Origin: Prevotellaceae bacterium UBA7017
GTDB lineage: Bacteria > Bacteroidota > Bacteroidia > Bacteroidales > Bacteroidaceae
Direction: 5' to 3'
Length of the DNA: 7,582 bases
Assembly (NCBI GenBank): GCA_002449535.1
Contig: DJWZ01000058.1
Coordinates: 1-7,582 of the forward strand
Shown in pieces: positions 1 to 6,435 of this stretch. A program made the position numbers and the translations under genes. Below the pieces are notes generated by a model. The model was not told the origin of the DNA, ran no database searches, and worked only from the letters and a program-made list of their open reading frames with translations. How positions within the stretch are numbered: position 1 is the first letter of the stretch; each line of letters begins with the position of its first letter.

Positions 1-524
1 ATCGTGATGGACGCGAGCGCAACATGCCATCCCAAAATATCATAATCCGTAACTGCACAATGAAAAACGGACATGGTGGTGTAGTTATCGGTTCGGAAAT
101 ATCAGGTGGCTGCCAGAATGTGTTTGCTCATGACTGTGTGATGGACTCACCAGAACTGGAACGGGTAGTACGCATAAAGACCAATTCTTGTCGTGGCGGC
201 ATCATCGAGAACATCAATGCCCGGAACATAAAAGTGGGCGTCTGCAAGGAGTCTGTTCTAAAGATAAACCTTAACTATGAGCCGAAAGAGGTTTGCTGCC
301 GTGGCTTCTACCCTATTGTCCGCAATGTAAACATCGAGAATATCACAAGCGAGAAGTCACAATATGGTGTGCAGATTATAGGTCTTGAAGAGGATACATA
401 CGTCTATGACATCAACGTGAAGAATTGTCGCTTCAACGGTGTCAAGGATGGCAACTCAATAAGCGGCAAGACACGAGACATAAGATTGAACAACCTATAT
501 ATCAATGGAGTGAAAGAGGAGTGA
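1..524 (+). CDS. GH28 polygalacturonase-type glycoside hydrolase, C-terminal part (5' end outside window)
   Basis: This is the C-terminal part of a family GH28 pectin hydrolase, which cleaves alpha-1,4-galacturonide (or rhamnogalacturonan) linkages with a right-handed beta-helix fold. The frame is open to the left edge (first full codon at position 3), and the residues before the Met codon at 24 (RDGRERN) continue a typical GH28 segment, so that Met is internal. Two GH28 signatures are visible: the GHG motif (GHGGVVIGSE, GHG codons at 69-77) and the RIK motif (VRIKTN, RIK codons at 171-179). The NTD and DD catalytic motifs, which lie further N-terminal in the family, are not in the window. 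Repeated short hydrophobic strands with N/I ladders (NIIIRNC, NVNIENI, DINVKNC) fit the beta-helix. No C-terminal accessory module follows; the protein ends soon after the helix. The stop lies inside a purine-rich repeat, and the next lyase gene follows after 41 nt. Exo versus endo action and exact substrate cannot be read from this part. Confidence 0.93.
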   Translation, partial: RDGRERNMPSQNIIIRNCTMKNGHGGVVIGSEISGGCQNVFAHDCVMDSPELERVVRIKTNSCRGGIIENINARNIKVGVCKESVLKINLNYEPKEVCCRGFYPIVRNVNIENITSEKSQYGVQIIGLEEDTYVYDINVKNCRFNGVKDGNSISGKTRDIRLNNLYINGVKEE

Positions 525-550
525 AAAAGAGGAGTGAAAGGGGAGTGAGA
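507..550 (+). repeat. Four imperfect tandem copies of GGAGTGAAA across the GH28 stop codon
   Basis: Copies of GGAGTGAAA start at 507, 518 and 531, and a fourth (GGAGTGAGA) at 542; a partial fifth (GGAGA) follows at 551. Spacing is 11, 13 and 11 nt. The first copy encodes the last residues of the GH28 protein and the second supplies its TGA stop, so the array runs from coding into intergenic sequence. The terminal GGAG (551-554) lies 11 nt before the ATG at 566 and could act as a weak Shine-Dalgarno-like site, though Bacteroidetes genes usually do without one. Confidence 0.7.
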
Positions 551-565
551 GGAGACCTTTAAATT

Positions 566-2968
566 ATGAATTATCAAAACATGAAAAAAATACTTTTTAC
601 ACTTGTATTCCTTGCTGTTACCGTCACGATGATGGGACAGGCTCCGGCATTTCCTGGAGCAGAAGGACACGGTCGTTATGTCACTGGCGGACGAGGCGGT
701 GAGGTTCGTCATGTCACAAACCTCAATGATTCAGGAACAGGTTCTCTCCGTACTGCCGTCAGTGGGGCCACGAAAAAGATTGTTGTCTTTGATGTCGCAG
801 GTGTCATTGCCTTGCAGAGTGACTTGACAATTGGTGCCAATACGACCATTGCAGGTCAGACGGCACCTGCGCCAGGCATCACGCTACGTTACCGTACAGT
901 GCTCTATGGCGGCAACAATATAATTGTTCGCTTTGTCCGTTTCCGCCGTGGACAAGAGAAAGACATCAATGACGGTGCTGATGCCACCTGGACTCGCAAC
1001 AAGAAGAACATCATTCTTGACCATTGCTCTTTCTCGTGGTCAATCGACGAAGTGGCATCTTTCTATGACAATAACAACTTCACCATGCAATGGTGTACAC
1101 TGGGTGAAAGTTTGAACAATGCCGGTCACGGTAAGGGTGCTCACGGCTATGGCGGCATCTGGGGCGGTAAATTGGCATCATTCCATCATAACATGATTTG
1201 TCACGTAAATAACCGTTCGCCACGCTTCAATGGTGCCCGATATAACTGGACAGGTTACACTGGCAATGACCGTTACAGCGAGTTTAATTGGAAAAATGCC
1301 ATACAGGCTGAGAACGTTGACTTCCGCAACTGCGTGATTTACAATTGTGGCAATGGTTGTTACGGCGGTCCTGGCGGTGGTCAGATAAATATGGTCAACA
1401 ACTACTACAAATCTGGACCTGCAGGCACTACCAAATATATTACGACGGCATCGGTAGCGAACAGTACATCCTCATCGGACAACAAAGAGTTCTGGACTAT
1501 CCTGAGCCGCTATTACATTATGGGCAATATGATTGATGGAAGTTCAAAGAATTGGGATGCAGTAACCTACGACAAGGATGCGACATACATTATCAACGGA
1601 AAACACCATACTCCTGATCCAAGCCATTATTATGGAGACAACGTAACATATTCTAAGAACACAGCGGGAACTGATTGTGTCCAGATGGAACTGACCAGTC
1701 CTACAGATTATGGTACAGTCACTACCCATAATGCCCAAACGGCTTATAGCAAGGTACTTGAATATGCCGGTGCTTCGCTACATCGCGATGATGTGGATGC
1801 CAGATATATGAAGGAAGCCAAAAACGGTACCGCCACCTATAAGGGTTCTGTAACAGGCAAGCTGGGGCGTGTCGATTTGGTGTCGGATGTAAATGGATAT
1901 ACAGAAGAGAATTTTGGATTTGGCAAACGTGCAACAGACTTCGACACTGATGGCGACGGTATGCCTGACGAGTGGGAGCGACTCAACGGTCTGAATCCCA
2001 ATAATGCTGCTGACGGCAAGACCGTAACTCTCGATACTGAGAAAGGTTGGTACACCAATCTTGAGGTTTATCTCAGCTCCATCGTTGAAGATATTATGAA
2101 GGGTGGCAATGCTGATGCCCTGAGCGGAGTAAACGAGTATTATCCCGAGTGTGTCAAAATGCCAGATGATGATGACCCTACCCCTCCTACCCCAACGGCA
2201 AACTGCAGCATATTGTGGAAATTCGACACGGGAGCAGAAGGACAGCTGGCTACATTAAACGGCTTGGCACAGAAGGGCATCAAGAGTGCGACGGTAACAC
2301 TTGGCTCTGAACTGAAATATAACGGCAAACTGACAGCAGGAGGACTCGATGAGACAAAGATACAGCAGACAAATCCTAATGCTACCACCCCTACAGATGC
2401 CAACACCATCATCTTTAGCATCACTCCTGAAAAAGGATATTCTCTGAAGCCAACATCCGTAATGTTTACGGCTACGCGAAACGGTACTGACAAAGGAAAG
2501 ATAGATGCCAAATGGGTTGATGACAATGGTACGTCAGTTATATGTAACGCTGTTACACCAAAACGTAATAACACCCCATCAGGCAAAGAGGATCAATCGC
2601 CTTTCTATTCTACCTACTCCACAGATTTGGATGGCGACGCTACCACAGGGGAGTGCAAGCTAATCATAAACCTGTATGACCTCAGTTCTTACAAAAATGA
2701 CGGTACAGAGAATCTGAAGGACGTTGGATTCTGCAATATTTCCATAGAGGGCGTCATGACAGCACCAGAAGTGACAAAGGGTGATGTCAATGGCGATAGG
2801 GAAATCGGTATGCCTGACGTGATGTTCTTGGTGCAATACATCCTCGGTAATCCGGCTGAAGACTTCAACACTGATGCTGCTGACGTCAATGGCGATGGCG
2901 AAATCGGTATGCCTGACGTGATGTTCGTAGTGCAATACATCCTAAACGGCAAGTTCCCGACTGAGTAA
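566..2968 (+). CDS. Secreted PL1 pectate lyase with tandem dockerin-like C-terminus
   Basis: An extracytoplasmic pectate lyase that cleaves polygalacturonate by Ca2+-dependent beta-elimination. Residues 6-25 form a Sec signal peptide (MKKILF..., ending MMGQA) without a lipobox Cys. Residues 28-450 are the PL1 beta-helix: FPGAEGHGRYVTGGRGG at 29-45, NLNDSGTGSLR at 52-62, DHCSFSWSIDE at 152-162 with likely Ca2+-binding acidic residues, and NNRSPRFNG at 215-223, where R217 is the expected catalytic base of the R-x-P motif. The last position of the classical RxPxxR motif is Asn here. A DTDGDGMPDEW segment (460-470) is a TSP3-like Ca2+ loop common after this lyase type. An acidic/Pro-Thr linker (533-544) leads to an unassigned beta-rich module (about 546-733) and then two dockerin-like repeats (739-760 and 772-793). 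ATG 566 gives MNYQN before MKK; ATG 581 starts directly at MKKILF and is an equally or more likely start. The gene is second in the visible operon. Confidence 0.94.
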   Translation: MNYQNMKKILFTLVFLAVTVTMMGQAPAFPGAEGHGRYVTGGRGGEVRHVTNLNDSGTGSLRTAVSGATKKIVVFDVAGVIALQSDLTIGANTTIAGQTAPAPGITLRYRTVLYGGNNIIVRFVRFRRGQEKDINDGADATWTRNKKNIILDHCSFSWSIDEVASFYDNNNFTMQWCTLGESLNNAGHGKGAHGYGGIWGGKLASFHHNMICHVNNRSPRFNGARYNWTGYTGNDRYSEFNWKNAIQAENVDFRNCVIYNCGNGCYGGPGGGQINMVNNYYKSGPAGTTKYITTASVANSTSSSDNKEFWTILSRYYIMGNMIDGSSKNWDAVTYDKDATYIINGKHHTPDPSHYYGDNVTYSKNTAGTDCVQMELTSPTDYGTVTTHNAQTAYSKVLEYAGASLHRDDVDARYMKEAKNGTATYKGSVTGKLGRVDLVSDVNGYTEENFGFGKRATDFDTDGDGMPDEWERLNGLNPNNAADGKTVTLDTEKGWYTNLEVYLSSIVEDIMKGGNADALSGVNEYYPECVKMPDDDDPTPPTPTANCSILWKFDTGAEGQLATLNGLAQKGIKSATVTLGSELKYNGKLTAGGLDETKIQQTNPNATTPTDANTIIFSITPEKGYSLKPTSVMFTATRNGTDKGKIDAKWVDDNGTSVICNAVTPKRNNTPSGKEDQSPFYSTYSTDLDGDATTGECKLIINLYDLSSYKNDGTENLKDVGFCNISIEGVMTAPEVTKGDVNGDREIGMPDVMFLVQYILGNPAEDFNTDAADVNGDGEIGMPDVMFVVQYILNGKFPTE
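2782..2943 (+). repeat. Near-identical direct repeat encoding the two dockerin-like calcium motifs
   Basis: Bases 2782-2844 and 2881-2943 are 63-bp copies exactly 99 bp (33 codons) apart. By direct comparison they differ at only five positions. They encode GDVNGDREIGMPD and ADVNGDGEIGMPD, each followed by VMF and a VQYIL helix. The D-x-N-x-D-x-E spacing with a later Asp matches the EF-hand-like Ca2+ loop of type I dockerins. Such close DNA identity in a protein-coding duplication suggests recent duplication or gene conversion. Confidence 0.85.
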
Positions 2969-3005
2969 CGAGATTCAAACGAAAATACAATAAATACTGA
3001 TAATA

Positions 3006-3443
3006 ATGAAAAAATTACTATTTTTATTTTCAGCCGCCTTGTTGATGCTTGCATCACCAATAAAGGCAGCAACAACTCAGGCTCTTGTCATCAATGGGGA
3101 GACTATTGAAAAGGTTGTAACGAAGATTACTTTTAATGGTGACCTTGCCGTTCTCACATTCTCGGATGCCACGGAAATATCAGAAGACATGGGCAATGTC
3201 ATTCTGCGTTTCTCGTCTTCACCAACATCTATAAAAGATATTACAGCCTTCCAAATGAAAAAGGCTGTTGATGGCGAACTAAATATCGAGGGACTGCCGG
3301 CAGGAACACAGGTAGTGATTTTCGATGCTTCCGGAAAACAACTTATGGCTACAATGGCTTCAAGGATAAATGTCAGCAGCCTAAAGCCAGGTGTGTATGT
3401 CCTCAAAGCTGGCAACCAGATTGTTAAATTTGTAAAGAATTAG
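3006..3443 (+). CDS. Small secreted protein with T9SS-type C-terminal sorting domain
   Basis: A 145-residue secreted protein of unknown function between two pectate lyases. Residues 1-21 are a Sec signal peptide (MKKLLFLFSAALLML, cleavage probably after SPIKA). Residues about 28-72 form a short strand-rich module (KITFNGDLAVLTF and GNVILRFSSS) of a kind common in small secreted Prevotella/Bacteroides proteins. Residues about 88-145 match the pattern of type A T9SS C-terminal sorting domains: GLPAGTQVVIFDASGKQL, then INVSSLKPGVYVLKAG, ending in KFVKN. In T9SS substrates this domain directs export through the outer membrane. Here almost nothing is left as cargo apart from the short N-terminal module. 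No catalytic motif or Cys is visible. It lies 37 nt after the upstream lyase and 15 nt before the next, so it is probably co-transcribed and co-translated with them. The ATG at 3006 is in a typical AT-rich start context (AATAATGAAAAAA). It may be a surface adaptor or accessory binding protein, but that is inference. Confidence 0.85.
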   Translation: MKKLLFLFSAALLMLASPIKAATTQALVINGETIEKVVTKITFNGDLAVLTFSDATEISEDMGNVILRFSSSPTSIKDITAFQMKKAVDGELNIEGLPAGTQVVIFDASGKQLMATMASRINVSSLKPGVYVLKAGNQIVKFVKN

Positions 3444-3458
3444 AAAAACATACCAATC

Positions 3459-6341
3459 ATGAAGAAATATTCTTTTCTTTTTCTTCTCATGCTGTCGAGC
3501 ATGATGGGAATGGCGCAGTCATGGAACTTTATGACTGCCAGCGACGACGATATAGCTTTGATTGGCGCAGACCAGACTAACTGGTATCACGAATCAAGCA
3601 GCAGCAACAATCGCTACCACCTGATAACAGCACAGACCACTGCGCCATTAAAGGCTGGTGATGCAGAACTTGAGTATGCTAAAGGTTTGTTGTTCACGGT
3701 AACTGCCAACAGCGCTACTAATGGCAACCTTCGCGTTGACATCAAGAATAAACGTTTGTGGATAGCTGGAACTTCTTGCTCAATAGTAATTCCTAACGTA
3801 GAGGCTGGCAAAGAAGTTAAGGTGATTGCAAAAACCTCTTCAAATAGCACTGCACGTGGTATCAACGTCAGTGAAAACGTTACGCCCAAGTCTGGAAAAT
3901 TTAATGAAACAAGCACTGACCAGGTGACCAATGTCGGCACTGTTGAAACAGCAGGTGACGTAATTTTGACATTTACTGGAGCGATGTATATCTATGAGAT
4001 GTCAGTCAATGACCCTGATGACGATGACGAAAGTGGCGAAAGCGATACTCCTATCGTACGCGATGATGACTACTCCACATCTGCAAATGGCATGAAGAAC
4101 CAAATGGTTCTCACCGTTGGCAATGGCAAACGTTTCTACAATACAGAAAGCATTGACAATGTTACAATCGCAGACGAGAAAGTAACAGTAAAACAGGCTG
4201 CAGGCAGCTACACTTTCAACAATAATGTTTCTGAAATACAATTTGCAAAGGCTTCTTCCGAAAATCAAGGCGAGGTGGATAATACAGATGATAAAGTTGC
4301 CATCACGGAGGCTCGTGGATGGTTTGAATCAGCCTATGTGAAATTTACTCCAATCGCTGATGCCAAGACCTATAATGTATATATAAAAGGTGGCAGCTAT
4401 AATGACTACACAAAGATTGACAACGAACTTGTACGCAAGTATGACACCTATGGCCGCGCTGACGTTCTGGGCTTGGTAGCCGGAGACGGCTATTCTATCA
4501 AGGTCGTGCCTGTCAATGCTGACGGAGAGGAAATGCCAGGTGCTGCTAATGAGGCAAAAGGCATCAAGGTCACCGCATACGACCGCTCTGGCTTTGCCCA
4601 CAAGGGACGCACAGAAGGTATTGGTGCCTATAATAACGACGGTTCGCTGAAGGCTAATGCCAACGTGGTATATATTACAAAGGACAATGCCAAGACGGTT
4701 TCTCTCGACATCGCTGAAAACAGCAAGGGCGGAACAGCCACATACACTGGTTTCCAACAGTTGATTTATGGATATCAGAAGGGTGATGCCAATGGCAGTT
4801 ATGAAAAGAAGCCGCTCTGCATACGTATCATAGGAACTATATCAGCCAGCGACTGTGACGAATTCCTTAGTTCTGCAGAGGGTATTCAGATTAAGGGTGC
4901 GAAGGTTGCAATGCCAATGAACATCACTATAGAAGGTGTTGGCGACGATGCCACTACTACCGGCTTCGGATTCCTCATCCGCAACGCCAGCAGCATCGAG
5001 CTGCGTAACTTTGCCAATATGCTGTGCATGGATGATGCAGTGTCTATTGATACCGATAACTCAAACATCTGGGTACACAACCTCGACCTCTTCTATGGCA
5101 ACACAGGTGGTGATGCCGACCAGGCAAAAGGCGATGGCACCATCGACATGAAGGGAGACTCTAAGTATATCACAGTGAGTTATAACCACTTGTGGGACAG
5201 CGGTAAGGCATCGCTTTGCGGCATGAAGAGCGAATCCGGTCCTAACTGGATTACATATCACCACAACTGGTTCGACCATTCCGATTCTCGCCATCCTCGT
5301 ATCCGTACTATGAGTGTACACGTTTGGAATAACTACTATGACGGCAATGCAAAATATGGTGTCGGTGCAGCATATAGGAGCAACGCCTTTGTAGAAGCAA
5401 ACTATTTCCGTAACTGTAAATATCCTATGCTCATATCTCTTCAGGGAAGTGATGTGGCAACCAATCCCAAGGGTACATTCTCTGGTGAAGATGGTGGCAT
5501 GATAAAGTCTTTCAACAACATTATCACTGGTGCCATCAGTTATGTTACCTATCAGAAGGCTCCTGTTGAATTTGATGCTTATGAGGCAGCAACACGCGAC
5601 GAACAGGTTCCTGCCGCAGTGAAGGCAAAGGTTGGCGGACGTGTTTTTGCCAACTGGGATATTAACCCCGATATTATGTACACTTACACACCTGATGCAC
5701 CAGCTGATGTTCCTTCTATCGTTACAGGTTGGCTTGGAGCAGGACGCATGGGACATGGTGACTTCCAATGGACTTTTGACAATGCTACGGAAGATAACAA
5801 CTACAATGTCATCGAAGGATTAAAAAATGCACTTCAAAACTATAAGACCAAACTTATAGGCATTTACAGCGAAGCCAGCGATGAAGGTGGTCAAGGCGGT
5901 GGAGGAGACAATCCTGACCCAACACCAGACCCGACTCCTGATCCTACGCCAGTTCCAGAAGACGCCATACTCGCTTCGTTTGACGGTGCTCCTTCTACCA
6001 ACATATTTACTGTAGGCAGCACCAGTGCTTATGGTGACGGTAAAATCACTTACAACGAAACATACTACAAGAAAGGCGTGAAACTTGACTCCAAGGGTTC
6101 TATTACTTTCACTCCTCAAAAGAATTACAATATGACCATCATTATGGGCACTGCTAAGGACGGTCGCGACGTGAAGCTCAATAACGTCACCACAACCGTC
6201 AGTGGTACTCTGAATACAGAAGGGAAATATTACGAACTTGAACCTATCGCCATTACTGCCGGCACCGAGTATGTCATCACTAAGGGTAGCAAAGAGGGAC
6301 TGGTGATGCTTATCAAGTTGGAACCAGTAAGTCAAGAGTAA
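3459..6341 (+). CDS. Large multi-domain secreted PL1 pectate lyase
   Basis: A 960-residue extracytoplasmic pectate lyase acting on polygalacturonate. Residues 1-19 are a Sec signal peptide (MKKYSFLFLLMLSSMMGMA, then QSWNF; no lipobox). Module order: a beta-rich, possibly carbohydrate-binding domain (about 21-183); an acidic linker with PDDDDESGES (186-195); a short strand-rich module (about 205-263); an FN3-like domain (about 284-373, ARGWFESAYVKFTP onward); the PL1 beta-helix (about 376-800); a Gly-rich then Pro-Thr-Asp linker (809-834); and a second beta-rich domain (835-958, with GVKLDSKGSITFTP). The catalytic core shows MDDAVSIDTD (524-533), GDADQAKGDGTIDMKG (551-566) carrying likely Ca2+ ligands, and RHPRIR (611-616), an intact RxPxxR motif with R611 as the expected base. 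There is no dockerin or T9SS domain at the C-terminus. It starts 15 nt after the small secreted gene, is last in the operon, and is followed by a terminator. The PL1 assignment is firm; the roles of the flanking domains are inferred. Confidence 0.94.
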   Translation: MKKYSFLFLLMLSSMMGMAQSWNFMTASDDDIALIGADQTNWYHESSSSNNRYHLITAQTTAPLKAGDAELEYAKGLLFTVTANSATNGNLRVDIKNKRLWIAGTSCSIVIPNVEAGKEVKVIAKTSSNSTARGINVSENVTPKSGKFNETSTDQVTNVGTVETAGDVILTFTGAMYIYEMSVNDPDDDDESGESDTPIVRDDDYSTSANGMKNQMVLTVGNGKRFYNTESIDNVTIADEKVTVKQAAGSYTFNNNVSEIQFAKASSENQGEVDNTDDKVAITEARGWFESAYVKFTPIADAKTYNVYIKGGSYNDYTKIDNELVRKYDTYGRADVLGLVAGDGYSIKVVPVNADGEEMPGAANEAKGIKVTAYDRSGFAHKGRTEGIGAYNNDGSLKANANVVYITKDNAKTVSLDIAENSKGGTATYTGFQQLIYGYQKGDANGSYEKKPLCIRIIGTISASDCDEFLSSAEGIQIKGAKVAMPMNITIEGVGDDATTTGFGFLIRNASSIELRNFANMLCMDDAVSIDTDNSNIWVHNLDLFYGNTGGDADQAKGDGTIDMKGDSKYITVSYNHLWDSGKASLCGMKSESGPNWITYHHNWFDHSDSRHPRIRTMSVHVWNNYYDGNAKYGVGAAYRSNAFVEANYFRNCKYPMLISLQGSDVATNPKGTFSGEDGGMIKSFNNIITGAISYVTYQKAPVEFDAYEAATRDEQVPAAVKAKVGGRVFANWDINPDIMYTYTPDAPADVPSIVTGWLGAGRMGHGDFQWTFDNATEDNNYNVIEGLKNALQNYKTKLIGIYSEASDEGGQGGGGDNPDPTPDPTPDPTPVPEDAILASFDGAPSTNIFTVGSTSAYGDGKITYNETYYKKGVKLDSKGSITFTPQKNYNMTIIMGTAKDGRDVKLNNVTTTVSGTLNTEGKYYELEPIAITAGTEYVITKGSKEGLVMLIKLEPVSQE

Positions 6342-6374
6342 TTTATGCGCTGATATCCATTTTATAACTACAAT

Positions 6375-6414
6375 AAGAAATGGGCTGATTCACATTTGAG
6401 TCAGCCCATTTCTT
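6375..6414. terminator. Bidirectional intrinsic terminator between convergent genes
   Basis: A perfect 14-bp stem pairs 6375-6388 with 6401-6414. It can extend inward by three pairs (6389-6391 with 6398-6400, one of them a G-U wobble), leaving a 6-nt loop. The stem base is A/T-rich on both sides, so the transcript is U-rich at the 3' side in either direction (TTTCTTTATT on the plus strand, TTTCTTATT on the minus strand). It lies 33 nt after the lyase stop and 21 nt past the yicC stop, so it can end both transcripts. Confidence 0.88.
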
Positions 6415-6435
6415 TATTCCTATAACCTGTAAACT

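Noticed and set aside
24..524. Reading the GH28 gene as complete from the Met at 24.
   Set aside because: The frame is open to the left and continues GH28-like sequence, and a signal peptide and the NTD and DD catalytic motifs are absent. It is the tail of a longer gene.
404..712. A minus-strand open frame spanning the GH28/lyase junction.
   Set aside because: It overlaps two real genes and its Ser/Pro/Leu-rich product is read from the purine repeat; no family is recognised.
2140..2586. A 148-codon open frame on the minus strand within the first lyase gene.
   Set aside because: Antisense to a coherent coding region, no domain and no promoter or start context.
5061..5768. A 235-codon open frame on the minus strand opposite the second lyase.
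   Set aside because: It lies entirely inside a strongly supported PL1 catalytic domain, has no recognisable motif, and its composition is that of an antisense shadow.
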